Source: Anoplopoma fimbria
Lineage: Eukaryota > Chordata > Actinopteri > Perciformes > Anoplopomatidae
Assembly (NCBI RefSeq): GCF_027596085.1
Contig: NC_072470.1
Span: 3,027,034-3,091,033, forward strand
Length of the DNA: 64,000 bases
Reading direction: 5' to 3'
The translations under genes were made by a program, and so were the position numbers. Shown piece by piece: positions 53,464-63,976 of the stretch (the first letter of the stretch is position 1; each line of letters starts with the position of its first letter). The notes beneath the pieces were generated by a model. It saw only the letters and a list, made by a program, of their open reading frames with translations. It was not told the DNA's origin and did no database searches.

Positions 53464-55090
53464 CTTGGTTCCATGTTTACTTCCTGTCAGCTGATTCAAT
53501 CACAAACACTGCAACAGGAAATAAACCGGAATTTATAATGTTTACATTAAAACTGTCTATATATATATTTTAGTTGGGTGGTTTTTTTTACGTGATTTTC
53601 GAATTTATATTAAACAATTATAATAAAAATACATAGAAATCTCACTTTATAATTTATAATATGGGTTCTTTAAGATGTGGGTTCAAATTAATTTTTTGAA
53701 TTTTTTAAGTCAATATATTTCCATATAATAACTTCCTTATATATATTTTTTTTTTTACGTCCCCAACGTGCTCAATTGCAAAGTTTTGTATTTACTGCCT
53801 TTTATTTTTAAAAATAAATGTAAAATAAAATTGTTTTTGTATGGAATTGTTAAGTTCTGTAATTTTTGTTTTTGAAAATGTTTCAAATTAAGGCATTAAG
53901 TTCTGTGATATTTACATCAAAAGTTATTTAGTTTTTATGGAGCCCAAAATTGCTATTTATTTCTGTAATTGAATTTGTTGAATTAGTCTGATAATGGTAC
54001 ATAACATTTCTAAGAATTAATTCTTGTTCAAATTAAGTTCATTAATTCATCTGTTCTGTGATATTTACATCATTACAAAGCCTTTTCTGGCATAAGTTCT
54101 AAATCAGATTTGTTTATTTATCATGAGTTATTTTTTCTTTACCCAAGTATAAAAAATAGTTAATTTCATTCTGTGTTGATTTTCAGTAAATAATTAAATG
54201 CAACTAATCACAGTGGAAGATCTTTGATTAGAGCGACTGTGCAGGAAGCAGAGTGTAATGGCTGCAGGCCGCCGGGAGAGTTTACACTTCGTTAAGTTAA
54301 TGAATAATTACTTTTGTTCTCTTGTTAGCTGATGTACACAATAAAAGCCAAGACGTTTATAATGTTTTCATTTCCTGCAATCATGACTACACTGTAAAAA
54401 GGTATTTGTCAGGAATTGTTTTTGTACTCAAAGTTAGAATTTTATGCTTTTAAGTATTTTCAAATATCAGGTTTATTTTATTCATTTTTATTTGAAGCAA
54501 CCTGCCTTATTTTGTTAGTCTAATATTTTGAAAGTTCTCCCCAAAAAGTGTATTTTTTAAACTGTTTCCTTTTAAAAATAAATGTATTAAATAAATATAT
54601 AAATTATAACTAAGTTTTATGCAGGAAGGTTAGAAAGTAAGCTTCTAAAAATAAATTTTCAGTGGGACTTTGAACCTTTAAATTCTTTTTGGCACATTTA
54701 AGAAACAGGTTTGTCACAAAGCACCGTACAAAACATGTATATTTTTCAGCTTTAGTTCTCTATTCCTGGCAGATACAGAGATTAAAGTTGTAAACTTTAT
54801 CCAAAACCTTTAGGATGACTGTGTGCCAAGCCTTATCGCAAAATATCAGTGTCTGACCTCAGTAATGCAGCAATGTTTCAAAATCTTGTGATTGGATGTC
54901 CACATTAAAGATGAATCCATACAGATATCATTCCGATACTGACTTAAATAGCTGAATGAAGTATCTGACACCCCCCATAGGATTGAAAACTGGCATTTAA
55001 TTGAATAAATAAATAAGAAAATAATTGGAACATTATTATTATATTTGAAATGAATGTCAATCGAAAACTGAAAGAATCTTTGCAAGTAAT
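53464..55090. other. Intergenic AT-rich DNA, nothing recognised
   Basis: About 1.6 kb of AT-rich spacer. No exon or clear repeat seen. Confidence 0.5.
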
Positions 55091-55096
55091 TTTATT
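55091..55096 (-). terminator. Candidate poly(A) signal AATAAA of the receptor gene
   Basis: AATAAA on the minus strand about 267 bp after the receptor stop codon. Position only; the cleavage site is unknown. Confidence 0.4.
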
Positions 55097-55362
55097 TGGA
55101 ATACAATGTTTTCCTCCATTTTAGAATCACACAATATAACACATGAGGCTTAGAACTGCATCCAATTAATGTAGCAGATTTAATTTAATTAAATAGGAAC
55201 ACCATGACCATTTGTGATTATAATTAACACAATAACTTTAGAATATGTAAAAATGTATTGGCTCCAAACAAAACAACAAAAATATTATGTATTGCTCAAA
55301 TTCAACATACTTTTGAGTTACTAGCTACATAAATGGAGCCCCTTAAAACAGACAACAGTTGT

Positions 55363-55652
55363 CTACTGACTGTATGACCTAGACCAGAGAATGATGATGG
55401 TAATGAAGCTGACTGATACGAAGACGATGTAGAGGCCGAACATCAGGCGGTCCATGATAAATCCCACCTGGATCCAATCCTTCGAGCCCTCGCTTCCACT
55501 CAGCTGCTGGTCCACCTGGAGGCGGATGGCCTGGAGGTTCTCGGCAAGGCTCTTCAGCTCCTGAAGAGCCTTGTCCTCCACCACCGGCCCCATCTCCTCT
55601 GCAAACTCATCATCAGGTTTTCCCTGTGCCACCACAGCGTTGGGTTTCATTT
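55363..55652 (-). CDS. Receptor exon 10 (M3-M4 loop, M4, stop)
   Basis: 290 nt from actag| to the stop codon. Encodes [20 protein letters not shown] (amphipathic MA-type helix), [20 protein letters not shown] and the end of M4. Confidence 0.94.
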
Positions 55653-58600
55653 CTAGTTTTCAAGGGGAAAAATATATTATTACATTCACCACTACAATGT
55701 GTGAATGCGTATGAGCAATCATACTGATCCATTGGAATTACTTTGCACAGTATATCAAGTCATATTCTGTAATATAACATTTCAAAATGTATAATGTATA
55801 TTTAACCACCTGCATCTCTTGGTTCTTTAGTCTTCGGAGTCAGGAAAACGAGACGGCCCAGAATTTGGATAACAAGCACTTGCACCCAGGTGGGGATTGG
55901 AGAGGAGACACCAGAGCCAACGAGCAGGTTGGTGATGAGGATACTCTCCACTACACTGGTCACCATTAGAGCCAAGCAGAGACAGAAGAACACATCTGCA
56001 AGAGAGAGAGACCGAGGAGAGGGGTCAGAATGTTGTTTTTATTATTTACTGTAAATCATACAGAGGACAGATGCCTATGCTGGTAAAACATGAAAACCTC
56101 CCTGTACCCCTTTTGGAAATTCATATGGACATTATACGTAAATCTGAACATTGTTTGCCCAAAGTATCTGTTTTTGGAATTAGGCATGGAAATCAAAATT
56201 GCAGCCAATTTTAACGATTGTTCACAATACCTGCTCATGTGCATAATATCTTTGATTTTTCTGCAATGAAAACCTGTAATCTCTTTAATTATGATGGCAA
56301 ACGGTCCACTGAGGACCACGGATAGACATCTCCTCTGCAGGGTGAAATTAAAGTTAAGGAACTGTGAGGAACTTTTAACTGCTTATGAAACAGTCTCAAT
56401 TTAATAGTGATGCCTCTATATGAACATCATAAGTAGGCTATACAATCAACGAGAAGACCGTCCATTTCTATTTTTTCTATTTTCTATTTCTGAACCTTAA
56501 TAACACTCACTAATGAGAGGTATGGTGTTTCCAGTGACGGGCAGCAGGTCGTTCATGATGAGCAGGAAGACAGTGTAGCCCAAGATCAGTGTCATCTTGA
56601 AGGAGGAACGGTCCACATCCTGGGGAGGCATCAGGAAACTGAAGAGGTCCACTGTGATGAGGAAGCAGCTGGGGAGCAGGAGGTTCACTACATAGAGAGT
56701 GGCCCGGCGCCTCACTGCCACCTGCAAAAGATGCAAAACACATTGGTAGGTACCCATTCTATGCAAATTTAATTGCTGTGAAATATTGCTGTTTATAATA
56801 GGATGAACGAAGGTTAAACGGACAGAACAATAAGGTAAATTAAGAAATTTCAAAACATAGGTTTGCGTGCTTCAAACCAAATACACTCATAATCTGAAAC
56901 TGAAATGCAATATAAGGTGCAATATCTGCAATTTACAGACAATCAACCTACATAAAATTTAAGCTCATCCCCGTCTTCACTACCAAGATGGCTGCTGTCA
57001 TTGTAGGAGGTGATTTCCAGCAGCTCCCACTCCCCCATGGTGCTCATAAACCTCTTGGAGAGATCTGTTATTTCCTTTGCACTCCTCCCCATGGTAATCT
57101 TAACGTCGCGCGCTGGGAGGAGAGAATAGAGAAACATAATATCCTCTAAAGTCAAGGTCACTTAACATATCCACATGACATTGCAGAAATATAGGAATAC
57201 ATAGTTAAAAAAATGTATATATATTATGTATATCTTATTCAAATTTGTTGTCTGTAACAAGCTTAACACTGTAAACTTCTATGAAGACAGGAAACAAGAC
57301 AATTGGTGAAGTGCCTTACCAGCGATGAGGTAGGAGGTGAAAGTCAAAGTGCAGTTCTGTATATCGAAGGGGAAGGTGTAGATATCGAGGTTACAAGAGC
57401 TGACAACTCTGAGTGGATGATTATCTGTTACCCTACCATCGCTACTCAGGAACACATACGGGACAGGGGGGGCTGTGTCTTCATCCATACTGAAAGACAG
57501 GAACAAGCAGAGGAGTTATGAGTTAAACACCTGCAAAATTACTCAATGGCACCTCTAATTTCTGAATTTACAAAATAACCTGAAAACTCATAAATGAATT
57601 ACTCTGTTCTGTGACATTTTCCTTCATTACAGCGAACATGTGCACTGCAGTGTATTGTGAGTTGATTCCAAATACATCGTGCTGCTCCCGGAAACACTCT
57701 CGAGACCACCAATTGTGTATTAATCCGCGGCTGAAAATAGTCCTTAAAAATGCACTATTTACTCCTGTTTGAGTAACATTTGGTAAAAACTACTGGGCCC
57801 AGCTGTTTTTGGAAATTATTTAGCAATTTAAAAAACGTTGATGTCTAACATGGTTTAGTTTTACATAATATATATACATAATATATACTCACAATTCATC
57901 GATAACAATATCTGGCACCCAAAACTTGCTTCTGGGAAGTGTAATCTTCTCAGAGCCGCACTGGATTGGGTCCCAGCTGACAAACTCGTTCTCCCACCAC
58001 TAAAATCACAAAGCTGGTGTCAGTGCACAGAGCACGTCGTATAAGTAATAATCACATCATTCACGAAAAATATTCCCACAATTATCCCTACATCACAGAG
58101 CGAGAAACTAACATGGACGATTGCAGTACATACATAATGAGTCCAAAGGTAAGTGACCAAGAGTTGAGCCTTTTCATCCTGGAAGACAAAAAAACCTGCT
58201 TTAAGACAAAAACTGTGACAGTGTTTCTAATGTGTTTTTTGAGGACCAACTGAATCCTCAAGGAAGTCTCAATGGAGCCCACATATATAATGGAGAGGGT
58301 TCCTCAGTATACAGTATAATGCTACTTATTCTTATCTCATGAGAGCTGAAACATACCACTCCGAGTATCCCATACATGATGAAGTATGTTCCGACGTAGG
58401 TGCAGGTTGATGTGTTCATGACGGGTCGTATGGCGCTCAGGTTAAACAATGGCCTCAGACCTTCCAGCAGGGCTACTTGGTTCGGCTCAGAGCAGTTCAC
58501 CTTGAAGGCACTGCTCACAGCTGACGGGAAGATTAAAAAATTGAAAATCCAGTCGTAAACATGCTATGGCTTACTTTCAACAAATCAGCTGACTTGCAAC

Positions 58601-59142
58601 TAACAAAATGGATTAAAAAATAAGGGGTGGTGTCATCATTAGTTACCAGTAATCATTGGGATTTCTACTAACTTATTTCCAATTTAATGCAGAATACAAA
58701 AAATGTAAGTCTTCCAGTATTTGTCGTAAAATATTGCCCTTAGGCTACATTATACGTTGAATACGTGGCCATGCAGTGCACATTCTCCATAGCTGTTTCA
58801 TTCTACTTAACCTTGTTATTTATCTCGTTTGCAAAAAACTTGTGATACTAGCATGCCTAATACTCAATATTGTGTGACCAAAAATCTTACCTGGCATAAG
58901 AATGAGAAGCATGACCAGGGTGGGCCTGGCTGACGAAGGGAGCCACTAGAATCATACAACAATTACAACAATTGTTTTAATATAAGCAACTAAAAACATT
59001 CAAACTATTCTGGATTGTTTAAGAAAAAGGCTATCAGTTACAGAAAAGATGCAACTGATATCTGATACTGTATTTAGCCTCTGAAATACATCATAACATA
59101 CAGAATATGCACCAGGAGAAGATATGTTACCTTTGGTGTCAT
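55363..59142 (-). CDS. 5-HT3-type Cys-loop receptor subunit (10 exons, 374 aa)
   Basis: Pentameric ligand-gated channel subunit, complete in the window. Signal peptide in exons 1-2 ([20 protein letters not shown]). The Cys-loop has the standard 13 residues between cysteines ([15 protein letters not shown]). Pre-M1 is [13 protein letters not shown]1-M3 follow. M2 reads [20 protein letters not shown], with an acidic residue at -1' and Leu at 9', as in cation channels. The M3-M4 loop is short, and M4 ([18 protein letters not shown]) ends six residues before the stop. Exon phases agree throughout (1,125 nt). Binding residues differ from 5-HT3A: loop B has FTSY for FTSW, and loop C lacks the usual aromatics. 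It could be an accessory 5-HT3 subunit or a related fish channel, so no symbol is assigned. Confidence 0.9.
55810..55995 (-). CDS. Receptor exon 9 (M3)
   Basis: 186 nt, ttgcag| to TGCAG|gtggtt. Encodes [20 protein letters not shown] then [20 protein letters not shown] and the start of the M3-M4 loop. Confidence 0.92.
56511..56721 (-). CDS. Receptor exon 8 (M1-M2)
   Basis: 211 nt, ttgcag| to CATTA|gtgagt. Encodes [20 protein letters not shown] through [14 protein letters not shown] second, identical copy of this exon lies at 61,074-61,284. Confidence 0.94.
56952..57112 (-). CDS. Receptor exon 7 (loop F/C)
   Basis: 161 nt, cccag| to TTTTAT|gtaggt. Encodes [20 protein letters not shown] through [13 protein letters not shown] and DELKFY. 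The loop C region reads [11 protein letters not shown], without the usual aromatic residues. Confidence 0.92.
57320..57489 (-). CDS. Receptor exon 6 (Cys-loop, loop B)
   Basis: 170 nt, ttcag| to GCTG|gtaagg. Contains [20 protein letters not shown] and FTSYLIA; the loop B tryptophan is Tyr. Confidence 0.93.
57893..57999 (-). CDS. Receptor exon 5 (loop A)
   Basis: 107 nt, tttag| to GAATT|gtgagt. Encodes [20 protein letters not shown] then [15 protein letters not shown]. The loop A Glu is retained; the preceding Asn of 5-HT3A is Asp. Confidence 0.92.
58134..58178 (-). CDS. Receptor exon 4 (45 nt, loop D)
   Basis: Encodes [15 protein letters not shown], the invariant 15-codon exon of this family (DEKNQVLTTYIWYRQ in 5-HT3A), with the loop D Trp kept. 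ttccag| to TTAT|gtatgt. Confidence 0.92.
58357..58520 (-). CDS. Receptor exon 3
   Basis: 164 nt, cgtcag| to GGAGTG|gtatgt. Encodes [20 protein letters not shown] through [11 protein letters not shown], the N-terminal helix and first strands. Confidence 0.88.
58891..58945 (-). CDS. Receptor exon 2 (signal peptide)
   Basis: 55 nt, ttctag| to GCCAG|gtaaga. Encodes [18 protein letters not shown], the hydrophobic core of the signal peptide. Confidence 0.85.
59131..59142 (-). CDS. Receptor exon 1 (start codon)
   Basis: 12 nt coding, MTPK, AAAG|gtaaca. The ATG has A at -3. Confidence 0.75.
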
Positions 59143-59821
59143 GATGGCAAGAGTCAAATCTTGATCTTTCCCCAGATATCCGATTAAAGCCGATTCTTCA
59201 GTATCACATGTTTGGAGAACACACAGATTGATTATTAAACTGCATTATTGGAAGATCTGCTTTTAGTTGTTAATTGTATGATGTTGAATGCTGTGTGGTG
59301 ACTTGTTCTTTTAGTTTCCCGATTCTTTTAGTTCCCTGATTATGGATGGAGGGTCACTGCTGTCGCTCAATGTAGACTTTCTGTTTGCAGCGTTTACATT
59401 TCTTTTACTGATTCTTCATCCGTGATGTTTTTATCCTAAATACTGTGTTAAACGCATAGATATTTACCAAACTTTTACATTTAAACCTCTTGCAGGCTAT
59501 TTTTAGTCAGAATTAATAAGTGTCAAAAGAGAAACTCTGCAACAAATGCTAACAGATTTGGAAATTTGGTTTGAGTAGGAGAAGTAAGATAAAGGCATAC
59601 AACTTTCATTTAAAACATTTCCACCTTTTCAAGAAGGTAATATTACAATATGAATAACCAAATTATTATGTTAAATTATGTACTGAACAACTGATTAAAA
59701 GCTTGGTCGAAAACAAAATCAAAATGTCTGCAGCTGTCACATATGAATCTGTTATGTGTTTGTGATGCATTGCTTAATAAAAGTGTGATAAAGGGAGCAC
59801 AGCATGAACGAATCAATCCTA

Positions 59822-59858
59822 CCTTTGAGTCCTTGATTGGCTGACACGCAATCTGATG
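59822..59858 (-). pseudogene. Relic of the dpp10 MNQTASV exon
   Basis: Retains [11 protein letters not shown] and the donor AAAG|gtagga. A deletion removed the ATG and the first eight codons. Cannot start translation on its own. Confidence 0.85.
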
Positions 59859-60358
59859 TGTGAAAGTTTCACGGAAGTCCTCCTTTTATCTGATGAAATA
59901 AAATGACATGAAGCTGCGTAAATATTTATTTTAGCATCAGCATGCAAATGCGCCCGAGGCAAAGATATTTGCAGGCGTTTTTTTACATCTGAAGTTGACA
60001 TTCTTCTTCAAAAAAGCGTTTTACAGAGAGAGAGTTTAGTGTTTCGGATGAAAGATGTTTTGACAGGATGTTCACACGGCTTCAACTTAAAGAACCTGCT
60101 GCTGTTTGTTACATAAAAAAAGCATCAAGAGGAGAAAAGAGCAGATGTGGAAGAGGAGACAGATCAGTTAGACTTTTATTAATGAATGCACAGTGGTGGG
60201 AGAAGTACTTCAGATCTTGTACTAATAATAATAATAATTAAGCCTTTATTAGTCCCACAATGGGGAAATTATTTCTCTGCATTTAACCCATCCCGGAGGA
60301 GCAGTGGGCTGCAATGAAGCGCCCGGGGAGCAACTTGGGGTTAGGTGTCTTGCTCATC

Positions 60359-60442
60359 AGCGCTCTACCTCATGTGCCACAGCTCTACCTCATGTGCCAC
60401 AGCTCTACCTCATGTGCCACAGCTCTACCTCATGTGCCACAG
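60359..60442. repeat. 20-bp minisatellite, about four copies
   Basis: Unit AGCTCTACCTCATGTGCCAC repeated head to tail inside the TTTATTAGTCCC-type repeat; the copy at 52.6 kb lacks the array. Confidence 0.9.
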
Positions 60443-61073
60443 CCGCCCATTAGCTAAATTAGCAATACAACAGTGTAGAAATACTCAATTTCTTTAGTTT
60501 TTTTATGTTGTTTTTAACCTTTTTGCTGTTCTTTTTAGCCTGGTATGTGTGTTTTTTATGACCAAGAGAAAAGGAAATTGGAATTATCCTGGATAAATAA
60601 AGGTTAAATAAAACAAACAAGTAAAAAAAAATGTTTTACTTATGTAAGAGGAAGGGAGCTCATTACCCCGGAGAAGCGTCTCACCCTCCGGCCATGAGGA
60701 GAGCTTTGGTGCCAAAATCAACACAAAATGAATGGTCTTTGTAGTTGCTTTAATTGAACAGGAGGAATGAATGAGGGATGATAGCTTTTCCCCAAAATAA
60801 CATTTTGTTTTACACTCACGCAGTATATATTGACTATGCTAATATGTGATAGAGTAGGTGCATTATCATTATATCATTGTTTACACTTTTGACCATAAGG
60901 TAGGCAGTATACACTCATGCAGCTGCTCATATACTCATTAAAACAATGAATGATGCTTCTCAGCCACAACTAGAGCAACAGCAGAATACAACAAGCACAT
61001 TTAAGAGCAAGCTGCAGATGTCACGGATTTCAGTGTACACAGAGAACCTTTGCTGAACCTTAATAACACTCAC

Positions 61074-61284
61074 TAATGAGAGGTATGGTGTTTCCAGTGA
61101 CGGGCAGCAGGTCGTTCATGATGAGCAGGAAGACAGTGTAGCCCAAGATCAGTGTCATCTTGAAGGAGGAACGGTCCACATCCTGGGGAGGCATCAGGAA
61201 ACTGAAGAGGTCCACTGTGATGAGGAAGCAGCTGGGGAGCAGGAGGTTCACTACATAGAGAGTGGCCCGGCGCCTCACTGCCAC
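61074..61284 (-). pseudogene. Orphan identical copy of receptor exon 8
   Basis: Identical by eye over 244 bp (61,054-61,297 versus 56,491-56,734): the 211-nt M1-M2 exon with both splice sites and only about 10-20 bp of intron on each side. No other receptor exon was found nearby, so it cannot encode a subunit here. Confidence 0.9.
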
Positions 61285-61297
61285 CTGCAAAAGATTT

Positions 61298-61873
61298 ATT
61301 TTCATTTTTTCATTTCTTGTTTTATTTAGTCATTTAGCTGTTTTCTGTTGTTTCAGATACCTCGATTCCTGCTCCGCCCTGATCAGTTTCACCTGTTGCT
61401 AATTACCCCTCCTCTCTTGTGTGTTAAGTCTGTGAGCTCCACTTTGTCTGGACGAGTTCGTCTAAGCTCTTTGTTATTCGTGTTCCAGCATTTTAGTGTC
61501 CACTTTATTCCCCTGGGTTTAGACCCTGATTTTGTAAGGTTTGTTTAGATCCACTTCCTGGTGTTGAGTCCCTTTGTCTGTTGTTTAAGGACAGTACTAG
61601 AGTAAATAGATCAGGTAAAGTCACATTTATTCTCATTGCAGTACTTTTAGCAACATTAAGTCATTAAATTCACCACAAATGTTTAAAAAAGCACATTTAA
61701 ATATTCAAAAGTAAGCTATTGACTCCCATTTATTGGCCAATACCACCATAAATCATGCAAACATAACATAAAAACACATATATACAAAGCCGACAAATAA
61801 AAAATGGTGTGTGTGCACAAAATATTGTAACACTGGAGAACGTGTTTGCACATAAAATAGGCAGATTTCAGTT
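61298..61873. other. Intergenic spacer, nothing recognised
   Basis: No exon or repeat family identified between the orphan exon and the exchanger gene. Confidence 0.45.
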
Positions 61874-61879
61874 TTTATT
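61874..61879 (-). terminator. Candidate poly(A) signal AATAAA of the exchanger gene
   Basis: AATAAA on the minus strand about 200 bp after the stop codon. Confidence 0.45.
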
Positions 61880-62079
61880 ACACACATTTCTCTGAGAAAG
61901 ATCTGAGGAGGTAGAATTATCTCACCAGAACTAAATATTTAAAATGCAACGTGGCCATAAATAAATATTTCATTTTTAAATATTTTCAACAATATTTTGA
62001 TCTTTGTGTTTTTAGTTTTTGTCTCAATTAGTAAGATTAGTTCATGCTTCATTGCAGCTCTTCCTCTTTGGAAAGTCAA

Positions 62080-62498
62080 TCAAGATCTCCCTGAGCCTCG
62101 AGACCCGTGTGATAAGTGTCTCAGTAAAGGGTTCCCCGTCTCCTGTTCTCTGGGGTCCTGGTCTTCGGGTACCCAGCCACGAGGTGGAGGTAGCTGGGGT
62201 GGTCGCACTGGTTCTCCTGCAGGTTCAGAGTCAGCGGGGTCTTCCTCTCCGTCTACCCGATCCGAGAGACGACTCAAGTCTGCAGGAACTGAGTCGAGGC
62301 TTGAACCCTCCAGACTTCCAGGACCCCTCTCGTCCGAACCATCCACCCCAGGAGGAGGTGAGTGTAGCTGGGCAGAAGAAACTAGCTGCTCCCCTGCTTT
62401 TCCAGTCTCCATGATGGTGTTCAACCTCCTCATGGGGACCAGAGAGCGGGATGAGGAGCGCGGTGTCTGAGCTGAGAAATCCACGTCTCCACTTCCAC
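62080..62498 (-). CDS. slc9a2/slc9a4: Exchanger last coding exon
   Basis: 419 nt from tgtcag| to the stop. Starts [20 protein letters not shown] and ends [12 protein letters not shown]. Low complexity and acidic in the middle; likely disordered. Confidence 0.85.
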
Positions 62499-63976
62499 CT
62501 GACATAACACAAATATTTAAGCATTATTTCATTTAGTCTACGTTTGAACCAGTTTATTTAAACAAGTCCTCACCGTGATTTCGTCTTCTGAGGGGGAAGG
62601 CCTTCTCTAGATCTCCTCCTGGTTGGAGGGAGTAGTACCTCTGAGACCTGGGGATGTTTTGTGAAGGCTGGAAGAGGAGGAAGAGTAAAGGTCAGGAAGG
62701 TCAGGGGGTGAAAGTGATATAGTGAGTTTATACTTAATGTTCTCTAAAACAGAAACCCACCAGCTCGCGGAAACTCTCAGCACGAACGCTGCGTCTGATG
62801 CTGGCGTGGCGGCGGATCAGAATCTCCCTGGTTAGGCTGTCGTCGGGCAGATTGTATTTGTTGGTGTACGCCATCGTCTGGAAAACATGTTAAACATTGT
62901 TAATAGAAACACATCAATGTTCCTTCTTCACCATGAACACACGCTGTAGTATATTTTGAATCAATCCCACAGGAACCGTCCTGCTGCCTCAATAGAGCAA
63001 CACATGTGGATTAATCCGCGGCTAAAAATAGTCCCAACAAACAGGTGTCGTTACCTTCTGTCGGATCTTGTACATGTTCTTCGACAGGATGTCGTGCATT
63101 TTCCTCACATCAGCAGTCAGAAACTTCTTCCTGGGTCGAGTTGCATCCTTCCTCTCGTCGCTGACATAATAAGGAGGTGAAAGCAATGAGCAGACGTACA
63201 TTTAAATGTTCTGTTATTGCTATCGACATAAAGAAAGGCGGCAATTAGGATGACTATATGAATATATGACTATATCTGATTAGGCTCCAGCTGATGATGC
63301 TGTTTCTCCCATCAGATGGAGCCTAATCAGATATAGTTTCATGCATTTAGCTGATGCAAGCATACAGTTAGGAGCAGATACAGTTTCACTAATAACTCCT
63401 ATAATGCAATAATAAGTACCACTTTTGGGTTGCCAGGTTGTGAGGTTGGGTTGAAGAGTAAAGATAATGTATTTATAACCTACTAGTGTTAAAGAATACA
63501 GACTTTATAGAGGAAAAAAACATCCTTATATGAAAGTTTTTCCACTTTACAGAAATAATTCAAGTCTTTCTTTAATAATAAGGACATGTTGTTGGACGTA
63601 CTGCAGAGAAACGATAGAGGGTGCCGCACTGAGGTCGCCCATAGGTGTGTCCAGTAACCCGATGGCGTTCTGCAGCTCCAGCTTCTTGTACAGAGCCACG
63701 ATGCTGGACTCGGCCCGGTTGTCTCGGATCAGGATGCGTCTCAAAACACGGTCGTTGAACTTCTTGAACCTGGCAGAAACATAAAAAGAACACAGACTAC
63801 ATGTCAACTGATCTAAATGAATGAGGAGGTCCGTCTAAATCTGCAGGAAATTCCCCAAATCAATACATTATATCAATTAAAAAAACATTGATAGACAGAT
63901 CCTACTTGTCTTTCCAGTAATAGTGGCTCCATTGTCCACACAAGTCCTCAATACCACTGAGGACGTGATCCATCAT
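62080..63976 (-). CDS. slc9a2/slc9a4: Na+/H+ exchanger of the NHE2/NHE4 group, C-terminal six exons (5' end outside window)
   Basis: Plasma-membrane electroneutral Na+/H+ antiporter; only the cytosolic regulatory tail is inside the window. Six exons in phase give 324 residues to the stop. The first has [20 protein letters not shown], the juxtamembrane segment conserved across SLC9A1-4. The next has [20 protein letters not shown] then [15 protein letters not shown], closest to NHE2 and NHE4 (KSSIVSLYKKLE). GQWSHY and NKYNL lean to NHE4; the sequence after the SIVALYKK helix leans to NHE2. The last exon is Pro/Ser/Gly/Glu-rich and fits no paralog I remember. Human SLC9A2 and SLC9A4 are adjacent on chromosome 2, the chromosome that also carries DPP10, so the linkage is plausible. 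Confidence 0.92.
62574..62667 (-). CDS. slc9a2/slc9a4: Exchanger exon (RYYSL)
   Basis: 94 nt, ttccag| to CACG|gtgagg. Encodes [20 protein letters not shown] then [16 protein letters not shown] aligns with RYLSL/RYLSY of the mammalian proteins. Confidence 0.88.
62761..62877 (-). CDS. slc9a2/slc9a4: Exchanger exon ([10 protein letters not shown])
   Basis: 117 nt, ttccag| to GAGCTG|gtgggt. Encodes [20 protein letters not shown] then [19 protein letters not shown]; compare TLSYNKYNL...EILIRRQNTLRES in NHE4. Confidence 0.92.
63055..63160 (-). CDS. slc9a2/slc9a4: Exchanger exon ([12 protein letters not shown])
   Basis: 106 nt, gtcag| to CAGAAG|gtaacg. Encodes [20 protein letters not shown] then YKIRQK, matching (L/I)L(S/T)xNxYQIRQR in NHE2 and NHE4. 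Confidence 0.92.
63270..63336. repeat. Long perfect-armed hairpin in an exchanger intron
   Basis: Left arm CTATATCTGATTAGGCTCCA, right arm its exact complement at 63,317-63,336. The stem continues with one mismatch and six more pairs (CTGATG/CATCAG) to a 13-14-nt loop. Confidence 0.9.
63602..63769 (-). CDS. slc9a2/slc9a4: Exchanger exon ([19 protein letters not shown])
   Basis: 168 nt, tgccag| to CTGCA|gtacgt. Ends [15 protein letters not shown]. Confidence 0.93.
63906..63976 (-). CDS. slc9a2/slc9a4: Exchanger exon ([14 protein letters not shown])
   Basis: 71 nt, tgcag| to GACAA|gtagga. First tail exon inside the window. Confidence 0.92.

Larger units (their letters stand above)
59268..60565. 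repeat. Decayed duplicate of the dpp10 upstream first-exon region
   Basis: Blocks match 50,462-50,616, 51,346-51,870 and 52,147-52,540 in order and orientation, with two internal deletions. The match includes GCATCAAGAGGAGAAAAGAG and the hAT-like and TTTATTAGTCCC elements. Divergence is moderate. Confidence 0.85.

Noticed and set aside
61074..61284. Second active receptor gene starting at the orphan exon
   Set aside because: No other receptor exon was found within several kilobases on either side; the next exons upstream belong to the exchanger.
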